Assembly: GCA_022567275.1 (NCBI GenBank)
Contig: JADFHH010000067.1
Span: forward strand, 1-7,836
Length of the DNA stretch: 7,836 nt
Source: Pseudomonadota bacterium
GTDB lineage: Bacteria; Pseudomonadota; Alphaproteobacteria; Rhizobiales; Methyloligellaceae
Reading direction: 5' to 3'
A model generated the notes under the pieces. It worked only from the letters and a program-made list of their open reading frames with translations. It searched no databases and was not told where the DNA came from. A program made the translations under genes and the position numbers. Positions 1 to 7,237 of this stretch are shown here, one piece after another; positions within the stretch are counted from its first letter, which is position 1, and each line of letters starts with the position of its first letter.

Positions 1-869
1 GGGTGCGATAATTCGATTTTGCGGGCATGAAGATGCATTTTCCCCGGTATCTCACCGCCGGGGTGCGCTTCATGGCCGCCATATTTACCGTCCCCCACGA
101 TCGGATGACCGATGGCCGCCAGATGCACGCGAAGCTGGTGCGTGCGCCCCGTCAAAGGCCACAAGGCCGCCCAGCAGAGTTTTTGTCCCGCCGCTTCAAT
201 CACCGCGTAGCGCGTTACCGCCGGCATCGCGCCGGTCTCGCCATCATCCGCGATATGTACCCGTTCGGCGCGCACGCCGCCTTTCTTTACGAGTGCTAGC
301 GAAATTTCACCACGCCGGGGCGATGGAACCCCCTTCAGCAGCGCCCAATAGGTCTTGACCGCGGCGCGGGATTTCAGTGTATCGCCAAGCGCCGTTGCGC
401 TCGCCCGGTTGCGGGCAAGCAGCAATACGCCGCTGGTATCCTTGTCGAGCCTGTGCACCAGCCGGGGCCGCTCGCCTGCGTCAAACATCAGCCCATCCAG
501 CAAGGCGTCGAGATGGCGCTGCGTGCGCGTACCGCCCTGAACCGCCAGTCCCGGTGGTTTGTTGAGCGCCAGGATATCCTTGTCCTTGTGAATCACGAGG
601 CCCTGGATAAAGCTTCTGTCTTGCGCTGTGAGTTTCGGCCGCACCTTTTGCGGAGCGGCGTCAAATTTCAGCGGCGGAACCCGCACCCTCTGACCCGCAG
701 CGAGCCGCGCATTGGCCTTGGCGCGTCCGCCATCGACCCTGATCTGGCCCGTGCGCAGCAGCTTTTGCAACGCGCCATGTGCAACTGCGGGATAGTGCAC
801 ACGGAACCAGCGGTCGAGACGCATGCCCTCCTCGTCACGTCCAATGGTAATCGTCTCGACCCGGCTCAT
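1..869 (-). CDS. rluC: RluC/RluD-family 23S rRNA pseudouridine synthase, 3' end cut by window edge
   Basis: The enzyme isomerises specific uridines of 23S rRNA to pseudouridine in the cytoplasm. I translated the minus strand from the ATG at 869-867 and read 289 complete codons to the window edge. Residues about 15-65 form an S4-like RNA-binding domain (MRLDRWFRVHYP... LLRTGQIRVDG). The RluA-family catalytic motif HRLDKDTSG is at residues 139-147, with the catalytic aspartate at 142. GRTHQLRVHLAAIGHPIVGD at about 241-260 is the second family signature. Family members are usually about 310-330 residues, so only some 30-40 C-terminal residues should be missing. The start has a weak purine-rich sequence (GGAATAAG) before it. 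The reading frame upstream ends 19 bp before this ATG, which fits an operon. Assignment to RluC rather than RluD or a paralogue rests on context and the S4 domain. Confidence 0.9.
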   Translation of the reverse strand, partial: MSRVETITIGRDEEGMRLDRWFRVHYPAVAHGALQKLLRTGQIRVDGGRAKANARLAAGQRVRVPPLKFDAAPQKVRPKLTAQDRSFIQGLVIHKDKDILALNKPPGLAVQGGTRTQRHLDALLDGLMFDAGERPRLVHRLDKDTSGVLLLARNRASATALGDTLKSRAAVKTYWALLKGVPSPRRGEISLALVKKGGVRAERVHIADDGETGAMPAVTRYAVIEAAGQKLCWAALWPLTGRTHQLRVHLAAIGHPIVGDGKYGGHEAHPGGEIPGKMHLHARKIELSH

Positions 870-888
870 AGGCTTATTCCGCAGAACA

Positions 889-1050
889 TCAATCTTCCAA
901 TCCTTCGCTTTCAATCACGGCGTCACGGGCCGCATGGGAGGACGGCGGCGCTTGCTCCAGCCACCACTCGCCGGTTGCCGCACCTGTTCCTTCATGAGAG
1001 ACGTCGGGGCATTCAGAAGGTGCGCCATTTTCTTCGGATTGGTTTTTTGA
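889..1050 (-). pseudogene. Orphan 3' end of an unidentified gene upstream of rluC
   Basis: An open frame of 53 codons runs from just after an in-frame TAA (1053-1051) to a TGA at 891-889. It contains no ATG or TTG, and its only GTG lies near the end, so it cannot be a complete gene. The last part reads TGEWWLEQAPPSSHAARD and then AVIESEGLED before the stop, which looks like a genuine acidic C-terminus. The stop lies 19 bp before the rluC start, the spacing expected of the gene that once preceded rluC in the operon. The upstream part of the frame overlaps the RarA-like relic, which is read in a different frame, so the original gene body was lost at a junction near 983. I do not recognise the family. 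The frame may be fortuitous. Confidence 0.35.
984..1022 (-). pseudogene. Relic of a rarA C-terminal motif (13 codons)
   Basis: Read on the minus strand, these 39 bases encode HLLNAPTSLMKEQ. The intact RarA in this window has HILNAPTSLMKEQ at residues 365-377 (2126-2164). Twelve of 13 residues agree, yet 10 of 39 bases differ. Nine differences are synonymous and the tenth is a conservative Ile/Leu change. NAPTxLMK is the most conserved C-terminal signature of RarA proteins, so chance is very unlikely. Neither the rest of the RarA sequence nor its downstream YGAGYEYDHD part continues on either side, so this is a fragment. The synonymous pattern means the fragment comes from a rarA that diverged while functional, that is, from another lineage or a former second copy. 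Confidence 0.7.
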
Positions 1051-1067
1051 TTATATCCGGTTATTAT
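1039..1067 (+). promoter_or_regulatory. Candidate sigma70-type promoter for the two small plus-strand genes
   Basis: TTGGTT (1039-1044) and TATTAT (1062-1067) are separated by 17 bases. The -10 box matches the consensus at 5 of 6 positions, while the -35 matches only 3 of 6. It lies in the AT-rich stretch 40 bases before the first small gene, which opposes its minus-strand neighbours and so needs its own promoter. Confidence 0.4.
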
Positions 1068-1106
1068 AGTTTTGAACGACTGGCTGGCTGATACGAAGGT
1101 GCAATT

Positions 1107-1463
1107 ATGCTCAATCAAGAGAAATTCGATGACCATTCAATATCTCGTAACCACAGAGCATTATATATATTGCTCATCGCGGTGTTAGGAGCCTGGGCGA
1201 TCGGCTCGGGCTACGCGATCATTTCCAGCGATATTGCAATTAATTTTGATGAATACGCGCTACTGAAGGCCGCAGCTATCATTGGGGTTTCTATTGTGCT
1301 GTCAGTATTAATCTATCTGAATATGAGTTTGAAAAGATTAGAGAAGCAAATCGATGCTAATTTTCGAATCGAATTTGAACGCGGACTCGAACTGGATATA
1401 GAGATCGAACGGAAGCTGAATTTGGCCCAACAAAAGCATTCTTCGAAAAAGTTGTGCTCATAG
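1107..1463 (+). CDS. Small two-helix membrane protein of unknown function
   Basis: This is a 118-residue protein that I cannot assign to a family. It has a short hydrophilic N-terminus, a first hydrophobic segment at about 18-40 (ALYILLIAVLGAWAIGSGYA) and a second at about 51-73 (ALLKAAAIIGVSIVLSVLIY). A highly charged C-terminal helix at about 75-108 (LKRLEKQID... FERGLELDIEIERKL) is probably cytoplasmic and may form a coiled coil. No catalytic motif is visible. The ATG has a good ribosome binding site, GAAGG at 1095-1099, seven bases upstream. Base composition is visibly richer in A and T than the surrounding GC-rich genes, and the gene opposes the local minus-strand series; both suggest acquired DNA. 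It is followed 25 bp later by another small membrane-type protein, probably in the same transcript. A two-helix effector, immunity protein or structural membrane protein are all possible. Confidence 0.7.
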   Translation: MLNQEKFDDHSISRNHRALYILLIAVLGAWAIGSGYAIISSDIAINFDEYALLKAAAIIGVSIVLSVLIYLNMSLKRLEKQIDANFRIEFERGLELDIEIERKLNLAQQKHSSKKLCS

Positions 1464-1488
1464 CGCACACTTTATCGTCGGCTAGTTC

Positions 1489-1932
1489 ATGAACAAGCGG
1501 GATACGCGCGAAATCCTGGACTGGATGCGGGAGCACGCCTGGCAGGACATCAATCTGAACGAACTCACGTGCGATATATTATTACAACGTCAGACGTCCG
1601 CCAGCAGAATGCTCAGGCGGATAAACACACTTAAAGACGGACTCGACGAAGGACCGATATCCATAGGGATTTTGCATTCGGGGCGAGCCGCAGCATTCGT
1701 TGGTGTATCCGTCCTCATAGCAGACTTGTTGGCGACTGGCGGTGCCCTAACCATTCTCACAAAGTTGGCTATCATTTCCACTACCGTTGGTGGTGGCAGC
1801 GAAACCTTAAACATTATCAACGGCAAAATTCGAAAGGACAAAAAATCTTTTCTAAACGAACGTCTCAGAGACATAAACAACTACACCGCTGCCGTCGGCG
1901 ACGCTCGCTTGCAAAATAACTGTCCACCGTGA
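1489..1932 (+). CDS. Small hydrophobic-hairpin protein of unknown function
   Basis: This is a 147-residue protein with no family I recognise. The N-terminal part (about 1-55) is charged and helical (REILDWMREHAWQDINLNEL, then QRQTSASRMLRRINTLKD). A hydrophobic stretch at about 57-104 could form one or two membrane helices separated by a glycine-containing turn (LLATGGALT) and ends in a TVGGG motif. The C-terminus is basic and helical (KIRKDKKSFLNERLRDINNY). An in-frame TAG lies two codons before the ATG, so the start cannot be further upstream. No convincing ribosome binding site precedes it, so translation may depend on the gene 25 bp upstream. It ends 19 bp from the convergent rarA stop. 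The pair looks like an inserted accessory cassette. Confidence 0.65.
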   Translation: MNKRDTREILDWMREHAWQDINLNELTCDILLQRQTSASRMLRRINTLKDGLDEGPISIGILHSGRAAAFVGVSVLIADLLATGGALTILTKLAIISTTVGGGSETLNIINGKIRKDKKSFLNERLRDINNYTAAVGDARLQNNCPP

Positions 1933-1951
1933 ATAATCTGAACAAATCAGA

Positions 1952-3256
1952 CTATCGACCCTCTTTGAGCTTTCTCCACGCCTCCAGACGTTGCGCGATT
2001 TCTCGTTCCAGGCCCCGGTCCGTGGGATGATAGAAAGCCTGGGGCGCAACGCCTTCGGGAAAATAGTTCTGCCCGGAAAATCCTTCCTCTGAATCATGGT
2101 CATATTCGTAGCCGGCGCCATAGCCCTGCTCTTTCATCAACGATGTCGGTGCATTCAAAATATGTTTTGGCGGCGGCAGGGAGCCTGCTTCACGCGCGAC
2201 CTTGCTGGCCCGTTTGAACGCCACATAGGCGGCATTCGATTTTGGCGCGCTCGCCAGATAGAGCGTGGCCTGGGCCAGCGCCAACTCACCCTCCGGGCTG
2301 CCGAGAAAATGATACGCATCCTTCGCCGCATTGGTCTGCACCAGTGCCTGCGGATCGGCCATGCCGATATCCTCGACCGCCATGCGCACCAGCCGCCGGG
2401 CGATATAGAGGGGGTCCTCGCCTCCTGCAAACATGCGCGCCAGCCAGTACAGCGCCGCGTCAGGATCGGAGCCGCGCACCGATTTATGCAGCGCGCTGAT
2501 GAGATTATAGTGCCCGTCCTGCCCCTTGTCGTAGAGCGGCGCGCGGCGCTGAACCACTCTGGTCATCCCGGTCACGCTCAAGCGCTCGCCCTCCCCCTGG
2601 AGCGCGCCGAATATTTCTTCGGCCAGATTCAACAGCCCCCGGCCGTCGCCGTCGGCCATATGTAGGAGCGCCTCGCGGGCGTCCGGCTCGATCGGAAGGA
2701 TGCGCCCCGCATCCGCCTCGGCGCGCGCGAGCAGCACCTCAAGGGCCGTATCGTCAAGACGGTTGAGGGTGAGAACGCTGGCGCGCGAAAGCAGCGCTGA
2801 ATTCAGCTCAAAGGAGGGATTTTCGGTGGTCGCGCCGATCAGGACGATGGTGCCGTCTTCCATGACGGGCAGAAACGAGTCCTGCTGCGCCCGGTTGAAG
2901 CGGTGCACCTCATCGACAAACAATACGGTGCCGAAGCCGTCGGCTCTTCGCGTCCTGGCGCTTGCAAAGACCTTGCGCAGATCCTGCACACCGGAATGAA
3001 TAGCGGTAAGCTGTTCGTAATGATGGCCGGTATGTTTGGCCAGAAGGCGCGCGATGGTTGTCTTGCCGGACCCCGGCGGCCCCCAGAAGATAATCGAGCT
3101 CAAACGGCCCGCCTCGACCATGCGTTTGAGGATACCGTCCGCCCCGAGCAGATGCTCCTGTCCCACGACATCATCGAGTGATTTCGGCCGCAGCCGGTCC
3201 GCCAGAGGCCGCGGGGCATTGTCTTCGAGGCTTGCGGCTTCAAATAACGTGGCCAT
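1952..3256 (-). CDS. rarA: RarA (MgsA/WRNIP1-type) AAA+ replication-associated recombination protein A
   Basis: RarA is a clamp-loader-like AAA+ ATPase of the cytoplasm that acts at stalled replication forks. The 434-residue protein shows Walker A GPPGSGKT at 59-66, Walker B VLFVDEVH at 111-118, sensor 1 GATTENPSFE at 141-150, a candidate arginine finger in LLSRAS at about 155-160, and sensor 2 GDGRGLLN at 203-210. The C-terminal signature LNAPTSLMKEQGYG is followed by EYDHD and a Tyr-rich end, all typical of the family. Length is normal. I chose the ATG at 3256-3254 (MATLFEAASL) because GAGGAG at 3273-3268 precedes it and because the open frame upstream overlaps degP. That ribosome binding site overlaps the degP stop codon, so the two genes are probably co-translated. 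A relic of a divergent copy lies near rluC. Confidence 0.93.
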   Translation of the reverse strand: MATLFEAASLEDNAPRPLADRLRPKSLDDVVGQEHLLGADGILKRMVEAGRLSSIIFWGPPGSGKTTIARLLAKHTGHHYEQLTAIHSGVQDLRKVFASARTRRADGFGTVLFVDEVHRFNRAQQDSFLPVMEDGTIVLIGATTENPSFELNSALLSRASVLTLNRLDDTALEVLLARAEADAGRILPIEPDAREALLHMADGDGRGLLNLAEEIFGALQGEGERLSVTGMTRVVQRRAPLYDKGQDGHYNLISALHKSVRGSDPDAALYWLARMFAGGEDPLYIARRLVRMAVEDIGMADPQALVQTNAAKDAYHFLGSPEGELALAQATLYLASAPKSNAAYVAFKRASKVAREAGSLPPPKHILNAPTSLMKEQGYGAGYEYDHDSEEGFSGQNYFPEGVAPQAFYHPTDRGLEREIAQRLEAWRKLKEGR

Positions 3257-3272
3257 TGACAGGACGGCTCCT

Positions 3273-4733
3273 CTACCCGCGCAATGTAAGCTCGATATTG
3301 CGCCCATTACGCCGCACGGTAATGCGCCAGAGTTGATAGTGGCGCCGCAAAACTGCCACAAGTTGCTTCACTGATTGGATCGGCTGATCCGCGAGCTCGA
3401 CGATAATATCCCCGCGCCGCAAGCCGCCAAACCGCCGCCCCCCGAACCAATTGGCCGGGCTGTCTTTCCTGACGCCCAGTATGACCACGCCAAAGGCATA
3501 TTCATCCAGCGACATCTCCTCTGCCAATGCGGGCGACAGATTGGCGATCCGGGCGCCGGCCAACGGGTTGTGGCCTGACAAATCGGTCTCGTTTCGCGGC
3601 GGATCCTCAGGCGCTTCCTGCAAAGGTACGGACACAATGAAGGACCGCCCGCCGCGAATGACCATAAGAGGAACCGAGCCGCCGATCGGTTTGGTGGAAA
3701 AGCGATAGCCGAACGCCTGGGGATCAGCGACCGGCTTGCCATTCACCTGAACGATGACGTCGCCGACACGCAAGCCGGCTCTGGCCGCGGGACCGACTTT
3801 TCGAACCTGCTTCACCAGCGCCCCGGCCGGCCGGTCCAAACCCAGCGACTCAGCGATCGCTGCATCGATGCTCTGCAGTCTGGCGCCAAACCAGGGGCGT
3901 CTCACACGATCGCCGCGAAGTGCGGATTGCACCACCTGACGCACCATGTTGGAGGGAATCGCGAAGCCGATACCAAGCGACCCGCCGGTGCGTGAATAGA
4001 TCGCCGTATTCACGCCCACCAGCTTGCCGGCCATATTCACCAGCGCACCGCCGGAGTTGCCGGGATTGATCGCCGCATCGGTTTGAATGAAAAACTGATA
4101 GTCGGAAACACCTACCCGGGTGCGCGCCAGGGCCGAGACGATGCCACTGGTCACGGTCTGGCCGACCCCGAACGGATTGCCGATCGCCAGCACGATGTCG
4201 CCGACCTGCAAGCCATCCGAATCTTCGAAATTCAGATAAGGAAAAATCACACCGGGCGCATGTAATTTGAGGATCGCAAGATCCGTACGCTCATCCTTCA
4301 GGATGACGCTGGCGGGAAATTCACGCTTGTCAGCCAGGGCAATTTTGATGTCGGCTTTGCCACGCCCCTTGATGACATGGTAATTGGTGACGACGACGCC
4401 ATCGGCACTGACAATCACGCCGGAGCCCAGCGAATTCTCAATGCGCTCGCGGGGCCTGCCGAACTCACGTCCAAAAAATTGCCTGAAAAATGGATCGTCA
4501 AAAAATGGCGAACTCCGCTGCTGTACTTTTCTTCGCACATAGACATTGACCACGGCCGGAGCCGCGCGCTTGACCACCGGAGCATAGGAGAGATGCAGCT
4601 CGGAATCGCTCACCGGCGCCCGGCGCTGCTGCGCGCCGGCTTCCCCCGCGAGGCCCGTGATCACAAGAACAAGCGCCGCACCACAGGCCAAATAATATCT
4701 CATCCCGGTAAGCTGCAACTTAATGCTCCTCAT
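3273..4733 (-). CDS. degP: Do/DegP-family periplasmic serine protease with two PDZ domains
   Basis: This is a periplasmic HtrA-type protease/chaperone for misfolded envelope proteins, 486 residues long. A signal peptide with hydrophobic core YYLACGAALVLVITGLAG ends around AGA-QQ (34/35). The trypsin-like domain has the catalytic triad His119 (TNYHV), Asp151 (RTDLAILK) and Ser227 (NPGNSGGA). PDZ1 covers about 277-372 and PDZ2 about 392-486. The start is uncertain: ATG 4733 (MRSIKLQL) or the methionine ten codons later (4703), which gives a more compact signal peptide; neither has a strong ribosome binding site. The gene lies just after the rplQ terminator with no convincing promoter in the short gap, so it may use a promoter inside rplQ or read-through. 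The exact orthologue name (DegP, DegQ, DegS-like) cannot be settled; two PDZ domains and a cleavable signal favour DegP/DegQ. Confidence 0.92.
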   Translation of the reverse strand: MRSIKLQLTGMRYYLACGAALVLVITGLAGEAGAQQRRAPVSDSELHLSYAPVVKRAAPAVVNVYVRRKVQQRSSPFFDDPFFRQFFGREFGRPRERIENSLGSGVIVSADGVVVTNYHVIKGRGKADIKIALADKREFPASVILKDERTDLAILKLHAPGVIFPYLNFEDSDGLQVGDIVLAIGNPFGVGQTVTSGIVSALARTRVGVSDYQFFIQTDAAINPGNSGGALVNMAGKLVGVNTAIYSRTGGSLGIGFAIPSNMVRQVVQSALRGDRVRRPWFGARLQSIDAAIAESLGLDRPAGALVKQVRKVGPAARAGLRVGDVIVQVNGKPVADPQAFGYRFSTKPIGGSVPLMVIRGGRSFIVSVPLQEAPEDPPRNETDLSGHNPLAGARIANLSPALAEEMSLDEYAFGVVILGVRKDSPANWFGGRRFGGLRRGDIIVELADQPIQSVKQLVAVLRRHYQLWRITVRRNGRNIELTLRG

Positions 4734-4766
4734 CTGGCAAAGCCGTTAACACCCTCAACTCTGCAC

Positions 4767-4792
4767 AAAAAAGGGCGGCTCGTGCGCCGCCC
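4767..4792 (-). terminator. Rho-independent terminator after rplQ
   Basis: On the minus strand GGGCGGC and GCCGCCC form a perfect 7-bp GC stem around a six-base loop, followed directly by TTTTTT. It sits 28 bp past the rplQ stop codon and should end the rpsM-rpsK-rpoA-rplQ transcript. Confidence 0.9.
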
Positions 4793-4820
4793 CCTCGAAT
4801 ATATCTGTGGGCCCGAAGGT

Positions 4821-5237
4821 TCACGCAGCGGCCTCATCGCGATCCTGTGTCGGACCGGAGTCTTTTCCGCGCGCTTCGCGATCGCGATCGACCAGTTCAA
4901 TGACCGCCATGGGAGCGTTATCGCCATAGCGATAGCCGGCCCTGAGAACGCGCGTATAACCGCCCGAGCGTTCCTTGTAGCGCGGGCCAAGAACGTCAAA
5001 CAACTTCTTGACCATGGCCTCGTCGCGGATGCGGGAAACCGCAATGCGGCGCGAATGTAAGTGTCCCCGCTTGGCCAGCGTGATCAAACGATCGGTAACG
5101 CGGCGCAGCTCCTTGGCTTTGGGCAGCGTCGTGATCACTTGCTCATGCTTGATCAGGGCCGCCGCCATATTGGCGAATAACGCCCGGCGATGGCTTGCGG
5201 TTCTGTTTAACTTGCGACCGGCCAGGCGATGACGCAT
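4821..5237 (-). CDS. rplQ: 50S ribosomal protein L17
   Basis: L17 is a protein of the large ribosomal subunit located near the peptide exit tunnel. The 138-residue product begins MRHRLAGRKLNRTASHRRAL and contains KHEQVITTLPKAKELR and the C-terminal GPRYKERSGGYTRVL, all hallmarks of bacterial L17. A hydrophilic tail of about 20 residues (DREARGKDSGPTQDRDEAAA) extends beyond the core, as is common in alphaproteobacteria. The ATG is preceded by AGGAG at 5251-5247 with nine bases of spacing. It is the last gene of the rpsM-rpsK-rpoA-rplQ cluster and lies 44 bp after rpoA. Confidence 0.98.
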   Translation of the reverse strand: MRHRLAGRKLNRTASHRRALFANMAAALIKHEQVITTLPKAKELRRVTDRLITLAKRGHLHSRRIAVSRIRDEAMVKKLFDVLGPRYKERSGGYTRVLRAGYRYGDNAPMAVIELVDRDREARGKDSGPTQDRDEAAA

Positions 5238-5281
5238 GACACTTTTCTCCTGCGCTGACGCTCAGTTGCGCGCTTGGCGGC

Positions 5282-6298
5282 TTAATAATGATCCTCGAAA
5301 CGCTTTGCCAGTTCGTCGATATTCTCAGGCGGCCATTTCGGCACTTCCATGGAGAGATGCAGCCCCATGCCAGCGAGCACTTCCTTGATTTCGTTTAACG
5401 ATTTGCGCCCAAAATTCGGTGTGCGGAGCATTTCCGCTTCCGACTTCTGGATCAAATCGCCAATATAAATGATATTGTCGTTCTTCAGGCAGTTGGCGGA
5501 GCGGACGGAAAGTTCCAGTTCGTCCACCTTCTTGAGCAGCGCCGAGCTGAATTCGAGCTCCGGCTGGAGCTCTTCCACAACCTCTTTGCGTGGCTCCTCG
5601 AAATTGACAAAGATGGCAAGCTGGTCCTGGAGAATACGTGCGGCAAGGGCCACCGCATCATCAGGGCTGATCGAGCCATCGGTCTCGACCTCCATCGTGA
5701 GCTTGTCGTAATCGAGAATCTGACCCTCGCGGGTATTCTCGACGCGGTAGGACACTTTTCGCACCGGGGAGAACAGACTATCGACCGGCACCAGGCCAAT
5801 CGGCGCATCGTCGGGCCGGTTGCGGTCGGACGGCACATAACCTTTGCCTGTATCGGTGGTGAATTCCATACGGATAGACGCGCCCTTATCGAGGGTGCAT
5901 ATCACAAGCTCCGGATTGAGGATATCGATCTCGGACGTCGCTTCAATATCGGCAGCTGTAGCGACGCCAGGGCCTTCCTTTTTCAGCACCAGACGCTTGA
6001 CGCCTTCGGAATGCTGGCGCAGTGCGATTTCCTTGATGTTCAGAACGATGTTCGTCACATCCTCGCGCACACCGGAGATTGAAGAAAATTCGTGCAGTAC
6101 ACCATCGATATGCACCGACGTGATAGCCGCACCCTGCAATGAGGACAGCAGCACCCGGCGCAACGCATTGCCGAGCGTCAGACCAAAGCCGCGTTCCAGC
6201 GGTTCGGCAACGACGATCGCAGTTCGCTCCGCATCACGCCCCGCTTTAATGTTCAGCTTGGTGGGCTTGATCATATCTTGCCAATTTTTCTGAAGCAC
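5282..6298 (-). CDS. rpoA: DNA-directed RNA polymerase alpha subunit (GTG start)
   Basis: The alpha subunit dimerises to start assembly of RNA polymerase and contacts activators and UP elements. The 338-residue protein has the N-terminal assembly domain (about 1-235) with the conserved ERGFGLTLGNALRRVLLSSL at 35-54. A linker leads to the C-terminal domain (about 255-325) with LSVRSANCLKNDNI, in which Arg266 corresponds to the DNA-contacting arginine of E. coli, and TPNFGRKSLNEI. Length is normal. The start is the GTG at 6298-6296: AAGGG at 6310-6306 lies seven bases before it, and the first residues (M)LQKNWQDMIKPTKL match the usual alphaproteobacterial N-terminus. The internal ATG at codon 9 would remove this conserved part. 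Confidence 0.98.
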   Translation of the reverse strand: MLQKNWQDMIKPTKLNIKAGRDAERTAIVVAEPLERGFGLTLGNALRRVLLSSLQGAAITSVHIDGVLHEFSSISGVREDVTNIVLNIKEIALRQHSEGVKRLVLKKEGPGVATAADIEATSEIDILNPELVICTLDKGASIRMEFTTDTGKGYVPSDRNRPDDAPIGLVPVDSLFSPVRKVSYRVENTREGQILDYDKLTMEVETDGSISPDDAVALAARILQDQLAIFVNFEEPRKEVVEELQPELEFSSALLKKVDELELSVRSANCLKNDNIIYIGDLIQKSEAEMLRTPNFGRKSLNEIKEVLAGMGLHLSMEVPKWPPENIDELAKRFEDHY

Positions 6299-6310
6299 CT
6301 ATGCACCCTT
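6296..6310 (-). promoter_or_regulatory. Ribosome binding site and GTG start that fix the rpoA 5' end
   Basis: AAGGG (6310-6306) is followed after seven bases by GTG (6298-6296). This decides between the GTG and the ATG eight codons further in. Confidence 0.75.
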
Positions 6311-6375
6311 TTTATTGTGTCCGCTCGCGTGTCTTGAAAAACAACGACCCGGTAGCGAATATCCATTGATCGGCC

Positions 6376-6391
6376 GCGGCCCCAGGGCCAC
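6376..6391 (-). other. Small GC hairpin in the rpsK-rpoA gap
   Basis: On the minus strand GTGGCC and GGCCGC can pair around CTGG, with one G-T pair, 16 bp after the rpsK stop. No T-run follows, so it is not a typical terminator. It could protect or process the polycistronic message, or may be only a chance GC-rich palindrome. Confidence 0.25.
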
Positions 6392-6407
6392 GGAATTAAA
6401 AAATACG

Positions 6408-6797
6408 CTAGACGCGGCGCCGCTTGCGCGGACGGCAGCCATTGTGCGCAATGGGTGTCACATCGCGAATGGAGGTGATCGTGAAGCCCGCTGCCTGAAG
6501 TGCACGCAGCGCCGACTCCCGCCCGGAACCGGGACCGCGAACTTCGACTTCGAGATTCTTCATGCCATGTTCCATGGCCTTCTTGCCGGCATCCTCCGCC
6601 GCCAATTGCGCCGCATAGGGGGTGGATTTACGCGAACCCTTGAACCCCTGAGCGCCCGCTGACGACCAGGAGATCGTATTGCCCTGGGCGTCGGTAATGG
6701 TAATCATCGTATTGTTGAACGTCGCGCTGACATGCGCGACGCCGGAGGAAATGTTCTTCTTCTCGCGGCGTTTTACCCGGGTTGTATTTTTCGCCAT
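6408..6797 (-). CDS. rpsK: 30S ribosomal protein S11
   Basis: S11 forms part of the platform of the small subunit, next to the Shine-Dalgarno helix of 16S rRNA. The 129-residue product starts MAKNTTRVKRREKKNISSGV. It has the family core HVSATFNNTMITITDAQGN, WSSAGAQGFKGSRKSTPYAAQ and EVEVRGPGSGRESALRAL, and ends in the basic HNGCRPRKRRRV. Length is standard. The ATG is preceded by GAGAG about eight bases upstream; AAGGA lies directly against the ATG and is too close to act. It sits 71 bp after rpsM in the same direction. Confidence 0.98.
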   Translation of the reverse strand: MAKNTTRVKRREKKNISSGVAHVSATFNNTMITITDAQGNTISWSSAGAQGFKGSRKSTPYAAQLAAEDAGKKAMEHGMKNLEVEVRGPGSGRESALRALQAAGFTITSIRDVTPIAHNGCRPRKRRRV

Positions 6798-6868
6798 TCC
6801 TTGTGTCTCTCACTTGCAATCCCGGCCTGCGGCATTTGCGATCGCCAACCGGAAAGATATTTACGCAA

Positions 6869-7237
6869 CTATCTGTTCATTCCTGCAACCGGTTTGGCCT
6901 TGCCCTTCCGGGTCCGGGCATTTGTATGTGTGCGCTGCCCCCTGACCGGGAGACCGCGGCGATGCCTCAGGCCGCGATAACAGCCCAAATCCATCAGCCG
7001 TTTGATGTTCATCGCCACGTCGCGGCGCAAATCGCCCTCGACCATATAGTCACGGTCTATCATCTCGCGAATCTGCATCACTTCCTGGTCGGAAAGCTCA
7101 TTGACCCTGCGTTCGCCCGGTATCGACGCGCTCTCACAAATTTTCTTTGCGTGAGAGCGGCCAATTCCAAATATATAGGTCAGCGCGATCACGACACGCT
7201 TGTTGGTCGGTATGTTTACACCTGCAATTCGAGCCAA
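6869..7237 (-). CDS. rpsM: 30S ribosomal protein S13 (TTG start)
   Basis: S13 lies in the head of the small subunit and contacts the P-site tRNA and the large subunit. The product from TTG 7237-7235 has 122 residues, the normal length in alphaproteobacteria. It reads (M)ARIAGVNIPTNKRVVIALTY, then IFGIGRSHAKKIC, the helix-turn region, GLRHRRGLPVRGQRTHTNARTRKG and a basic KGKAKPVAGMNR end. The frame stays open upstream to an ATG at 7315, but that 26-residue extension is unlike any S13. GGGAG at 7250-7246 sits eight bases before the TTG. It opens the ribosomal cluster here. In many alphaproteobacteria secY and adk precede rpsM, but here they do not. Confidence 0.96.
   Translation of the reverse strand: MARIAGVNIPTNKRVVIALTYIFGIGRSHAKKICESASIPGERRVNELSDQEVMQIREMIDRDYMVEGDLRRDVAMNIKRLMDLGCYRGLRHRRGLPVRGQRTHTNARTRKGKAKPVAGMNR

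Noticed and set aside
453..1091. A 212-codon plus-strand open frame
   Set aside because: It lies antisense over rluC, which has clear catalytic motifs; the antisense translation has no family features and reflects GC-rich codon use.
915..1136. A 73-codon minus-strand open frame containing LNAPTSLMKEQ, considered as a real gene
   Set aside because: Only the 13-codon RarA-like part is meaningful. The rest has no family features, overlaps the start of the first small gene antisense, and lacks a ribosome binding site.
1937..1951. Hairpin TCTGA-ACAAA-TCAGA between the second small gene and rarA
   Set aside because: The stem is only five AT-containing pairs with no T-run on either strand; too weak to call a terminator.
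3257..3361. A 35-residue N-terminal extension of RarA
   Set aside because: It overlaps the end of degP, has no family similarity, and the ATG at 3256 has a good ribosome binding site and the normal protein length.
4377..5060. A 227-codon plus-strand open frame
   Set aside because: It runs antisense across the degP 5' end, the rplQ terminator and rplQ, all well supported; it has no recognisable domain.
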